Source of the DNA: Paenibacillaceae bacterium
GTDB lineage: Bacteria; Bacillota; Bacilli; Paenibacillales; YIM-B00363
NCBI GenBank assembly: GCA_018969805.1
Contig: JAGWXQ010000044.1
Coordinates: 1 to 9,104, forward strand
DNA length: 9,104 nt
Direction of reading: 5' to 3'
Shown: positions 1-6,093 of the stretch, in pieces
Layout: the number at the start of each line of letters is the position of its first letter
How positions within the stretch are numbered: the first letter of the stretch is position 1
Notes under the pieces: generated by a model
The model's input: the letters and a program-made list of their open reading frames with translations, nothing else
Databases searched by the model: none
What the model was told of the DNA's origin: nothing
Program-made: the position numbers and the translations under genes

Positions 1-431
1 TTGCAGCAGCAGACCATACGATCGTCGTAACAACACCAGAACCTCCGGCAATTGCCGATGCGTATGCGATGATTAAAGCAGTGCATGCGCTCGAGCCCGC
101 GACTGTTTTTTCACTCGTCGTCAATCGCATTCACACCCGTTCGGAAGGCCATCTTACAGCAGACAAAATTCGTTTCGTTTCCAAACGATTTTTGCACGTA
201 GACATCCGATCGCTCGGATTTTTGCCCGACGATGAACACGTGTCTCGCGCTGTCAAGCAACAAGTGCCTTTTTTGACGCGATATCCAGACAGCATCGCCA
301 GCCGCCATATGATCGACATCGCGGCGCGCTATGAATTGCTCAAAGGACCAGCCAAGCAGCGGATCGAACCCGCAAGCGAGAAACGCACTGTGGCACGGTT
401 TGTCTCGCGCGTTATTGGGCTATGGAAATAA
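1..431 (+). CDS. flhG: FlhG (YlxH) MinD-like ATPase, C-terminal part
   Basis: The first full codon is at position 3 and the frame is open from the window edge, so the 5' part with the Walker A motif lies outside. About 142 codons are visible. The opening residues IVVTTPEPPAIADAYAMIK match the segment of FlhG/MinD-like ATPases that follows the switch region. Next come VVNR, a basic helix and LGFLPDD, then AVKQQVPF and YPDS, all typical of the FlhG C-terminal half. In the family this cytoplasmic ATPase works with FlhF, the signal-recognition-type GTPase, to set flagellar number and placement. Its position just before cheC fits the Bacillus fla/che operon. An internal ATG at 69 is not the start, because the homologous frame continues upstream of it. 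The stop is followed 6 bases later by the cheC ribosome site. Confidence 0.9.
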   Translation, partial: AAADHTIVVTTPEPPAIADAYAMIKAVHALEPATVFSLVVNRIHTRSEGHLTADKIRFVSKRFLHVDIRSLGFLPDDEHVSRAVKQQVPFLTRYPDSIASRHMIDIAARYELLKGPAKQRIEPASEKRTVARFVSRVIGLWK

Positions 432-452
432 GAGACCGAGGAGGCTATTTTG

Positions 453-1121
453 ATGAAAGATCCTTATACGTTTCAAGAAATTGAAATTGATGTATTGCGA
501 GAAATTGGCAATATCGGTGCTGCACATGCTGCAACGTCACTTTCGACGCTGCTCGGGGTGCGCATCGACATGGAAGTACCGCGCGCGAATGTTGTCGGTT
601 TTGAAGAAATTACAAACCAAGTCGGTGGTCCTGAAGCTGTCGTTGTCGCGGTGTTCTTACAAGTTGTAGGGGAAGCACCCGGTAATTTGTTTTTCTTGCT
701 CGAATTTGATGTAGCAATTAAGCTGTTGCGCCACTTGCCTTTATCCGAAGAAATCGGATCCGCACCGATGCGTGAGACGACGATCCAAAACGGAACGATT
801 ACGCGCATCGTTTCATTGTCCGACTTAGAACGTTCGGCGATATCCGAAATTGGCAACATTATGGCAGGATCGTATTTGGCATCGTTGGCAGACTTCACAA
901 AACTGCACCTTGAGCCGACGACACCGATGTTTACTGTCGATATGGCGGGGGCAATTCTTGCTTACGGACTGATCCAAATCGGCAATATGGGCGATCAGGC
1001 TTTGTTGATTGAGACATCTTTTTTTGATGGAGACGAGGCGATTAAAGGGCACTTTTTCTTCATTCCAGAGCCAGAATCACTGCCCATTATTTTTCGCAGC
1101 CTCGGTATCGGGTCCGCATGA
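453..1121 (+). CDS. cheC: CheC, CheY-P phosphatase
   Basis: CheC removes phosphate from CheY-P and binds CheD in the adaptation circuit of Bacillus-type chemotaxis. Both phosphatase half-sites with the D/S-xxx-E-xx-N pattern are intact: D13-E17-N20 in helix 1 and S128-E132-N135 in the repeat helix, each followed by the IGN signature. At 222 residues it is slightly longer than B. subtilis CheC (about 209), with the extra residues just before the second site (around 105-125). I chose ATG 453 because GAGGAGG at 438-444 lies 8 bases upstream. The TTG at 450, one codon earlier, would sit only 5 bases away. The last bases overlap the cheD start, so the two products, which bind each other, are probably translationally coupled. 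Confidence 0.95.
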   Translation: MKDPYTFQEIEIDVLREIGNIGAAHAATSLSTLLGVRIDMEVPRANVVGFEEITNQVGGPEAVVVAVFLQVVGEAPGNLFFLLEFDVAIKLLRHLPLSEEIGSAPMRETTIQNGTITRIVSLSDLERSAISEIGNIMAGSYLASLADFTKLHLEPTTPMFTVDMAGAILAYGLIQIGNMGDQALLIETSFFDGDEAIKGHFFFIPEPESLPIIFRSLGIGSA

Positions 1122-1621
1122 AGGGGGCGCCGGTCATTATGGTCGGCATTGCCGAATTGCGTGTCGCTGCACTCGGATATCGGATCCGCACGTCGGGACT
1201 CGGATCGTGTATTGGCTTGACGTTGTTTGATCCCATCGCGCGCATTGCCGGTCTCGTGCACGTCATGCTTCCGACGATTGTCGATATGGTGCGCGCAAGT
1301 GAGCCAATCAATCGGGCAAAATATGCCGATACAGGTGTTCCCGATCTTATTGAGGCGATGAAAAAACTCGGTGCAAAACAGGCGCGCTTTGAGGCGAAAA
1401 TGGCTGGCGGTGCACAAATGTTTGCCGTAGGAAAAAACCAGCCGGAGCGGCTGCGCATCGGGGAGCGCAACATTGAGGCGTGCAAAAAAGTGTTGCGTGA
1501 ACAACACATTCGACTTATCGCCGAAGATACGGGCGGGATATACGGACGAACAATCGAAATTGATGCGGGGACGGGGCGGCTGATGATTCGGAGTGTGTCG
1601 CATGGAATAAAGGAAATATAG
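1118..1621 (+). CDS. cheD: CheD, chemoreceptor glutamine deamidase
   Basis: CheD deamidates glutamines on chemoreceptors and is sequestered or activated through CheC. The protein has 167 residues, a normal length. The catalytic triad seen in Thermotoga CheD (Thr, Cys, His) is present as T25, C31 in TSGLGSCIG, and H48 in GLVHVMLP. Other family marks are AKYADTGVPDLIEAM, the KMAGGAQMF loop and DTGGIYGRTI near the C-terminus. The start ATG overlaps the cheC stop as ATGA and has no clear ribosome site of its own, which points to coupling with cheC. The family assignment is firm. Whether it works here also as the CheC partner is inferred from adjacency and family knowledge. Confidence 0.95.
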   Translation: MKGAPVIMVGIAELRVAALGYRIRTSGLGSCIGLTLFDPIARIAGLVHVMLPTIVDMVRASEPINRAKYADTGVPDLIEAMKKLGAKQARFEAKMAGGAQMFAVGKNQPERLRIGERNIEACKKVLREQHIRLIAEDTGGIYGRTIEIDAGTGRLMIRSVSHGIKEI

Positions 1622-1623
1622 CC

Positions 1624-1947
1624 ATGCGTGGCTCTTGGCGGTGGAACGTCGTCGTCGCCACCGCCGGCAGTGCGCTCGTCGCATGGATGAATGCGACAGC
1701 AAATCCGTGGTTGACGACGATGGAACGCACACTGTTTGCGTGGATCGTATTTTATGTGCTGGCATTTGTGCTGCGGTGGATGTGGGACTTTGCCAATGCG
1801 CTGCGTCCTAAGTCCGAACCAACGATTGGACAAACATTGGACGTCCAAACACCGCAAGAGACGGAAGAAGACGATCCGCAAGGAGAATTTTTTATGCCTT
1901 TATTTGAAGAAGTCCGTGTCCCCAAAGACAAAAACAAATCACATTAG
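1624..1947 (+). CDS. Small two-helix membrane protein between cheD and sigD
   Basis: I do not recognise a family. The 107-residue product has a short basic N-terminus, a hydrophobic segment at about residues 8-26 and a second at about 35-53, joined by a short loop. A soluble tail of about 50 residues follows, with an acidic stretch (ETEEDDPQGEF) and a basic end. This suggests a membrane hairpin with an exposed tail, probably cytoplasmic by the charge pattern. The start lies 3 bases after the cheD stop with AAAGGAAA at 1609-1616 as ribosome site, so it is an operon member. B. subtilis has cheD next to sigD with no such gene. A motility-linked role is inferred from position only. Confidence 0.7.
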   Translation: MRGSWRWNVVVATAGSALVAWMNATANPWLTTMERTLFAWIVFYVLAFVLRWMWDFANALRPKSEPTIGQTLDVQTPQETEEDDPQGEFFMPLFEEVRVPKDKNKSH

Positions 1948-2010
1948 CATTTCCTATTGAAAACATCTATGCATGGGATGCTCGTTGTGAATAAGAAAAA
2001 GCGGTTTTGT

Positions 2011-2052
2011 GAAACGGATTGATGTATTGAAATACAGAGTAGGTCCCGTTTC
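2011..2052 (+). promoter_or_regulatory. Nested inverted repeats in the sigD leader
   Basis: GAAACGG (2011-2017) can pair with CCGTTTC (2046-2052). Inside that loop GTATT (2024-2028) pairs with AATAC (2031-2035) across two bases. The structure sits in the 145-base gap before sigD, ending 23 bases before its ribosome site. No T-run follows, so it is not a standard terminator. It might affect mRNA processing or stability, but the outer stem is short and its loop long, so chance is possible. Confidence 0.3.
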
Positions 2053-2092
2053 TGTTTGGCACACACCCATCATGCAAGGAAGGTGTCCCGCG

Positions 2093-2881
2093 ATGACATT
2101 GATGAGCGCACAGTCCCATATCGAACTGATGGATGCGTGGTCGAAATGGAAACACCACGGCGATCCCGATGCCCAGCGTCTTCTGATCGAGCGGTACATC
2201 CCGCTTATTGATATCGTTGCAGCGACGATATTTTTCGGAACGGCACGCAATGCGACCAGAGATGATTTGGTCAGTTATGGGATCATGGGATTGTATGATG
2301 CGGTGGGTAAGTTTGATCCAAACCGCGGATTGCGCTTTGAAACGTACGCCACGTGGCGCATTCGCGGGGCAATGATTGACGGTATTCGTAAAGTGGACTG
2401 GGTACCGCGATCGATTCGCGACAAAATTAAAAAAATTGACGCGGCGTATGTTGCGTTGGAGCAGGAAATGATGCGCAATGCCACATCTGCGGAAGTGAGC
2501 GCATATTTAGGCATTACCGAAGACGCGTTTCGCACGATGTTGTATGAAGTGTCGTATGCCACGACGGTATCCGTAGAAGAGCCGATGCATAACGAGGACA
2601 ATGAACCGCGATACGCGTATATTCAAGACGCGAAAGCCCAGCGTCCCGAAAAATTCATTCACGATCAGTTTGTGAAAGAGTGTTTGGCGATCGGGATTGA
2701 ACGGCTTACACAACGAGAGCGCACAGTAGTGTCTTTATTTTATTATGATGAGATGACGTTTACAGAAATTGCCCATATTATGAAACTTACTCCGTCGCGC
2801 ATTTCCCAATTACACACGCGTGCGATGCAGCGGTTGCGAAGACATATGGAAGTCGTGAAAGATTTGGTGTTGTTTGAATAA
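2093..2881 (+). CDS. sigD: Sigma-D (FliA, sigma-28) flagellar sigma factor
   Basis: This sigma factor directs RNA polymerase to late flagellar, chemotaxis and autolysin genes. The 262-residue product is close to B. subtilis SigD (254). Region 2 is clear: DLVSYGIMGLYDAVGKFDP, then the RFETYATWRIRGAMIDG core and the DWVPRS motif diagnostic of the FliA group. Region 3 spans roughly residues 118-180. Region 4 (about 205-262) has the helix-turn-helix end LTPSRISQLHTRAMQRLRR. The frame is open back to GTG 2009, but I chose ATG 2093 because AAGGAAGGTG at 2076-2085 lies 7 bases before it and the homology begins only after that point. An in-frame ATG also exists at 2102. A 145-base gap separates it from the preceding gene, unlike the tight spacing elsewhere. 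I see no convincing promoter in that gap. Confidence 0.95.
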   Translation: MTLMSAQSHIELMDAWSKWKHHGDPDAQRLLIERYIPLIDIVAATIFFGTARNATRDDLVSYGIMGLYDAVGKFDPNRGLRFETYATWRIRGAMIDGIRKVDWVPRSIRDKIKKIDAAYVALEQEMMRNATSAEVSAYLGITEDAFRTMLYEVSYATTVSVEEPMHNEDNEPRYAYIQDAKAQRPEKFIHDQFVKECLAIGIERLTQRERTVVSLFYYDEMTFTEIAHIMKLTPSRISQLHTRAMQRLRRHMEVVKDLVLFE

Positions 2882-2896
2882 TTGGGGAGGTGCTGC

Positions 2897-3451
2897 ATGC
2901 CGATGTGGCTTATCGTCGTATTGTGTGGGGCGATGCTCATCGTCTACGCACACGTCATGCACGGGAAACGGCGTCTGGAGGAACAACCGTCCAATGACGA
3001 CCAATCAGAGTCGTGGCTCGATGCGGTGAGTACGACGCTGCAATCAATGTTTGATGAATGGACGACGGCACATGAAGCACTCAAAAAAGACGTTGCGCAC
3101 GCGCAGCAACAATGGGAAGCAAACACACAGACGATGATGCGGCGCATCGATGCATTACAGCAGGCGCACGAAGCGCATGTCGCAATGATGATGCCCCCCG
3201 TCCACAAATCGGAACCCCACATTGCAGAACAAAAAAACGACGCCGGAAGACGACAAAAAAAACCGATCCGCACAACACCAACGACCAACCCGCAAGACAA
3301 TGCACCGGTGTATGCGATTCGTTCAAAGTTTGATGAATTGCTGACCTTGCATGAAGAAGGGAAATCTATCGAATACATAGCCAAAAAACTGAATAAAAAC
3401 AAAGGAGAAGTGCAACTGATCATTCGACTCGCTCAGACGGAAGGGGCATAG
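2897..3451 (+). CDS. SwrB/YlxL-like (DUF6115) membrane-anchored coiled-coil protein
   Basis: In B. subtilis the gene after sigD is swrB (ylxL), which promotes flagellar basal-body maturation and swarming. This 184-residue product has the same plan. A single N-terminal transmembrane segment (residues 3-19) is followed by a helical, coiled-coil-prone region (about 35-98) and a disordered basic linker with Pro, Thr and Lys. The conserved C-terminal helix-turn-helix-like segment reads FDELLTLHEEGKSIEYIA, then KKLNKNKGEVQLII, a pattern I recognise from DUF6115 proteins. ATG 2897 is chosen because GGGGAGG at 2884-2890 lies 6 bases upstream. ATG 2903 is the alternative. The frame has an A8 run at 3255-3262. 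Family placement is by C-terminal pattern and position; equivalence to SwrB function is inference. Confidence 0.75.
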   Translation: MPMWLIVVLCGAMLIVYAHVMHGKRRLEEQPSNDDQSESWLDAVSTTLQSMFDEWTTAHEALKKDVAHAQQQWEANTQTMMRRIDALQQAHEAHVAMMMPPVHKSEPHIAEQKNDAGRRQKKPIRTTPTTNPQDNAPVYAIRSKFDELLTLHEEGKSIEYIAKKLNKNKGEVQLIIRLAQTEGA

Positions 3452-3452
3452 C

Positions 3453-3773
3453 ATGTGGAAAACAAAGCACGGACTTATGGGCATCGGTACAGGAATGATT
3501 ATTGCATCGATACTCGTCCAGCTCGCCACTTTTGGTGCTGCAACAGAAACACCAAACTCCAAACGCTACGCCATCGTCGTTTTGCCAAATACCCCTTTGG
3601 ATATACTTGCATTGGCACTCATTGATCTTGGTGTTCTAACCGAACGGCAACGATTTATTGCATTGATGAAAAATGAGCGCATTTGGAGCAGTGCAAAAAA
3701 CGCACGCTATTTTACGTTTGATGCACCACCCAGTGTGGAAGCGCTCGTACGCACACTGAATAAAACAAAGTAA
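3453..3773 (+). CDS. Short anchored protein resembling the LysM-like domain of MltG/YceG
   Basis: The 106-residue product begins with a basic stretch and one hydrophobic segment (about residues 8-30), so it is probably membrane-anchored with an outer domain. The rest follows the pattern of the N-terminal LysM-like domain of MltG: a VVLPNTPLDILALAL start, then LGVL, a Phe-Ile-x-Leu helix, and YFTFDAPPSVEALVRTL matching the usual 'Y-x-x-x-PGxSVEEL' end. The catalytic MltG domain is absent. It lies 1 base after the preceding stop, with GAAGGGG at 3440-3446 as ribosome site, so it belongs to the fla/che operon. Peptidoglycan binding is inference from a remote pattern only. Confidence 0.6.
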   Translation: MWKTKHGLMGIGTGMIIASILVQLATFGAATETPNSKRYAIVVLPNTPLDILALALIDLGVLTERQRFIALMKNERIWSSAKNARYFTFDAPPSVEALVRTLNKTK

Positions 3774-3817
3774 ACCCGCGCAACCCCAATGCGTTTATTT
3801 TGGGGTTGCGCGGGTTT
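3772..3817. terminator. Bidirectional intrinsic terminator of the fla/che operon
   Basis: A perfect 18-bp stem (3772-3789 with 3800-3817) with a 10-base loop starts on the last two bases of the preceding stop codon. The arms begin AAACCCGCGC and end GCGCGGGTTT. On the plus strand the T-rich tail is modest (TTT, then GATTACTTT). On the minus strand the hairpin is followed by TTTACTTTGTTTT, so it can end the convergent minus-strand transcript as well. Confidence 0.85.
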
Positions 3818-3885
3818 GATTACTTTCCCCGTAGTTTTTGGATGAGCATGTGCAATGCATCTCTCCGTTGATGGGGTAGGACGCA

Positions 3886-4437
3886 TTATTTCCTCGCAAT
3901 AAAAAAACGTGATTTTTGAAATTGACTTGTGATTTGAAAACATTCTTTGCGCAACTTTTCGTATTCCTGCATTATGGCGACCCCGTCTTTGAGTGCGGTA
4001 TTAACAGCGATATCGTATCGTACAAACGACGGACCAGAAGGATCGTCAAAAAACGCGGTTAGCGCTTTTTGTACGTTGGTTGCGGATGCGCGCAATTGCT
4101 GCAGCAATTGACGATACATGTTCATGCATTGTTGCTGTGGCGGAGTTTTTAGATTTGTCGCATACAATTGCCGATAAGCGGAAAAAACACCGATTTGCAT
4201 TTCTTTGAGTTTGCTGATCACGGTTTTGTTTCTGTTTCTGAGTGTGTGATAGTCGATGCGTTGATTGATGGGGAGCTGATGCAATTCGACCAACACCATC
4301 GCAGCGAGTAAAGCTACGCGATTCCTGACGGTGTCCAAGTACACTTTGCTTGCGCTTTGTTGCATATCGGTCGTAATGTTGCGGTTCATTTCTTCTTTCA
4401 ATAATTCGTTTAAATCATTGTTCGTCTTTTTTAATTC
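3886..4437 (-). pseudogene. C-terminal piece of a broken, unrecognised gene
   Basis: The open stretch runs from the codon after TAA 4438-4440 to the stop at 3886. Read from TTG 4401 it gives 171 residues; ATG 4389 is a further start but has only a weak GAAAGAAG before it. I do not recognise the protein. It is mostly helical and basic, rich in Gln, Leu and Lys, without a membrane segment. The codons between the TAA and TTG 4401 also look coding (ELKKTNNDLNELLKEEM, heptad-like). The frame is the same as that of the piece upstream, so a single stop separates them. Both points favour a nonsense break over two genes. It could still be expressed as a small separate protein. Confidence 0.55.
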
Positions 4438-4902
4438 TTAATCAAATTCGGTAACCATACTATGAATTTCTGTTAATGACATGTTAGATACTGTAGAAAT
4501 TTTTGAATTTTTTTGTAGAGTGTGGATGGTGCTTTTTAATGTACGAATTCTTTCGCGTGTATCATCAATACACTCTTTAATTTCATTTATTTGTCTTGTG
4601 CACACAGAGCGCTCAAATGAATAATACGGTCTTGAGTCACCTTGTTCTCCATCCCCGCGTTGTGCGTTTGCTTGTGTTCCACTACGTTGGGGTGTGCGCA
4701 AAGGGATTCCGAGAAAATTGGTGATGCATTCTGGATTCATTGTACCTACAAGAAAATTTGAGACGCACACCGTATAAAATGTCGTGTCCCAATACGTTTT
4801 TTGTCCTTGAAAAAAATGTACGATACTTTTCTCAAGTGCAGTGTTTTTCGTAATTGTTGAAATGAGCTGTACAAACAAATTTTTAATACACGGATTCGAT
4901 TT
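4438..4902 (-). pseudogene. Middle piece of the broken gene
   Basis: About 154 open codons lie between TGA 4903-4905 and TAA 4438-4440, in the same frame as the pieces on both sides. The first possible start, TTG 4878, has no ribosome site (the bases before it are GTATTAAAAAT), and ATG 4740 has only AGGT. Residues include several Cys, a polar Gln/Gly/Arg patch (about 40 residues after ATG 4740) and then a helical, coiled-coil-like stretch of about 45 residues. I recognise no domain. Base use differs from the neighbours: 4441-4560 has 37 G/C in 120 bases, against 37 in 60 at 7021-7080. This suggests a foreign or decaying gene. Confidence 0.5.
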
Positions 4903-5237
4903 TCATTGCTTTGTGTTGCTTGCCGTGGTGCGTATTGTGTATGATGACGTACAGTTGCTCGTCTTTATGAGCTGAACCATGGTGTTAAGGAGAGGTGCAT
5001 GCGTCGTATGCAGCATGTGCATAAATTGGACAGCAATGTGTCCGATCGGCAGCATACGAAGCCGCTCACTTTCTTGATGTTGATAGTACTTATAAATGAT
5101 AAAGGCGCCCGTATTTATTGCTTTTGTAGCGGGGGTGACGTATGCTTGTGTCGTATGAAAAAATGCAAAAACGGACCACATACAAAAGCTGCGACGACGC
5201 ACAACGCACGCCGTATGAACCGTTTGGAATGATGCAT
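4903..5237 (-). pseudogene. N-terminal piece of the broken gene, signal peptide with frameshift
   Basis: ATG at 5237-5235 is preceded by AAAAGGAG (5254-5247), 9 bases away, the only good ribosome site of the broken gene. It encodes MHHSKRFIRRALCVVAAFVC and then a hydrophobic run, a signal-peptide-like start, but this frame stops at 5115 after 40 codons. One added T (coding strand) in the A5 run at 5167-5171 or the A6 run at 5158-5163 joins it to the frame open to 4903. The joined sequence continues FFHTTQAYVTPATKA, which gives a plausible signal-peptide cleavage at TQA. The continuing frame ends at TGA 4903-4905 and then reopens. The first frame is also open upstream of the ATG to about 5366 (VVAQRIKEEDIVLIASQ), so a longer start is possible. 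Confidence 0.5.
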
Positions 5238-5433
5238 GATCGATTGCTCCTTTTCGTAGATGTGTTTTGTTGATTTAGGGGGAGTAAAGGTATGGACGGT
5301 CTGGGATGCGATAAGAACAATGTCTTCCTCTTTTATGCGCTGTGCGACCACCTCTTTTTTTGGTGTGTGGGGTCATAAGGGGACGGATTCATTTCATGTA
5401 ACGAAGTGTATGAAACAGCTTACAAAAAATGAC

Positions 5434-5461
5434 AAAAAAAACCACGCCAGAAAAAAGCGTG
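5434..5461 (-). terminator. Intrinsic terminator after tRNA-Val
   Basis: On the minus strand CACGC (5461-5457) pairs with GCGTG (5447-5443) across a 9-base T-rich loop. One G and then eight Ts (5441-5434) follow. It begins 11 bases past the tRNA 3' end, so it ends the tRNA transcript. The 5-bp stem is short, but the T-run is strong. Confidence 0.7.
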
Positions 5462-5472
5462 AAAAAATGCGA

Positions 5473-5545
5473 TGATCTGTAGTGGGCTCGAACCACTGAC
5501 CCCCACCCTGTCAAGATGGTGCTCTCCCAGCTGAGCTAACAGATC
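5473..5545 (-). tRNA. tRNA-Val(GAC)
   Basis: The 73-base minus-strand sequence folds as a full cloverleaf. The acceptor GATCTGT/ACAGATC is 7 perfect pairs, the D stem is GCTC/GAGC, and the anticodon stem is CCATC/GGTGG with one T-G pair. The loop TTGACAG gives anticodon GAC after T33. A 5-base variable loop and the T arm AGTGG-TTCGAGC-CCACT follow. Discriminator A73 agrees with valine. CCA is not encoded (the next bases are TCG), so it must be added after transcription. It reads Val codon GUC and, with G34, also GUU. Confidence 0.95.
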
Positions 5546-5565
5546 CAATGTGATTGATCAACAAC

Positions 5566-5594
5566 ATTGTACCAATAGCACACGCGTATGTCAA
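5566..5594 (-). promoter_or_regulatory. Sigma-A promoter of tRNA-Val
   Basis: On the minus strand there is a perfect -35 TTGACA (5594-5589), a 17-base spacer and -10 TACAAT (5571-5566), with TG one base before the -10 (extended type). The -10 ends 20 bases before the mature tRNA 5' end, which leaves a short leader of roughly 14 bases for RNase P to remove. Confidence 0.9.
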
Positions 5595-5646
5595 TACAGT
5601 GTGCTGCATGTGCGTACCATCGTGTGCAAGATGTTATTCAAGTAAA

Positions 5647-5937
5647 TCAATGAAAAAACAAATCCGTTTGTAACAGGAGCATGCTGTGCGTAATGATCCA
5701 GACATATTTTTGCCGCATATGCGGTTGTTCGATGCGATCGGGTTGTGTATGCGCGATCGATGCCCAAGGAGCACGCCTTGCTGCGCATCCGTAATTCTCC
5801 ACATTCTTAGAAAAAGGAAAACTGCGCACTTGGGATCGTGTCCGTTTCCCACGCACGACAGATGACCGATCGCGGTGTGATTTGGTGCACAACGACGTTT
5901 TGATGTTCTCAGTACTTTTTCGCGGTTTGTCCAACAT
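5647..5937 (-). CDS. Doubtful small basic ORF with a strong ribosome site
   Basis: I do not recognise this 96-residue product. The case for a gene is AAGGAGGG (5951-5944), 6 bases before ATG 5937, one of the best ribosome sites in the window. The case against is the sequence itself. It is very basic and low in hydrophobic residues until the last 15, with no clear domain, and it reads like a non-coding or shifted frame (KSHRDRSSVVRGKRTRSQVR). The other two minus frames are also open for long distances. It lies between the tRNA-Val promoter and the divergent ATP-grasp operon. It may be a degraded gene whose start survived, or a leader transcript. Confidence 0.35.
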   Translation of the reverse strand: MLDKPRKSTENIKTSLCTKSHRDRSSVVRGKRTRSQVRSFPFSKNVENYGCAARRAPWASIAHTQPDRIEQPHMRQKYVWIITHSMLLLQTDLFFH

Positions 5938-6036
5938 GCGGTTCCCTCCTTAGATGGGCAAACATGTGCTTCATAGAGCGGGGATATGGGTTTCCCTTGA
6001 TCAGGATGCACCTGCGTATGATTCGTGTTACATAAA

Positions 6037-6064
6037 TTGACATTGCTGTGTGGTATGGTACACT
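6037..6064 (+). promoter_or_regulatory. Extended -10 sigma-A promoter of the ATP-grasp operon
   Basis: A perfect -35 TTGACA (6037-6042), a 16-base spacer and -10 TACACT (6059-6064) lie here, with TG at 6056-6057 giving an extended -10. The start of transcription would be near 6071. That leaves a leader of only about 20 bases before the TTG start at 6094, so there is little room for a riboswitch or attenuator. Confidence 0.8.
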
Positions 6065-6093
6065 ACAAAGTAGGATGAGGTGGTGATGCACAA

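Noticed and set aside
995..1881. Long minus-strand open frames opposite cheC, cheD and the small membrane gene
   Set aside because: The plus-strand frames carry intact CheC and CheD active-site motifs. The minus frames have no domain signal and would overlap three operon genes.
2009..2092. N-terminal 28-residue extension of SigD from GTG 2009
   Set aside because: There is no ribosome site before GTG 2009, a strong one precedes ATG 2093, and the extension goes beyond the normal family N-terminus.
4150..4177. Plus-strand sigma-D-like promoter: TAGA, 16 bases, GCCGATAA
   Set aside because: It resembles the Bacillus sigma-D consensus (TAAA, about 15 bases, GCCGATAA), but it lies inside the minus-strand broken gene, faces no plus-strand gene, and its -35 has a mismatch. 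A chance match is likely.
4999..5475. Plus-strand open frames opposite the broken gene and its upstream region
   Set aside because: The composition is low-complexity, there is no convincing plus-strand promoter or ribosome site, and the minus strand has a better start with a signal peptide.
5473..5545. Plus-strand reading of the tRNA as tRNA-Asp (loop CTGTCAA, anticodon GTC)
   Set aside because: The reverse complement of the anticodon loop happens to look like an Asp loop, but the T-arm motif GGTTCGAGCC, T8/A9 and the promoter and terminator only fit the minus strand, which gives Val(GAC).
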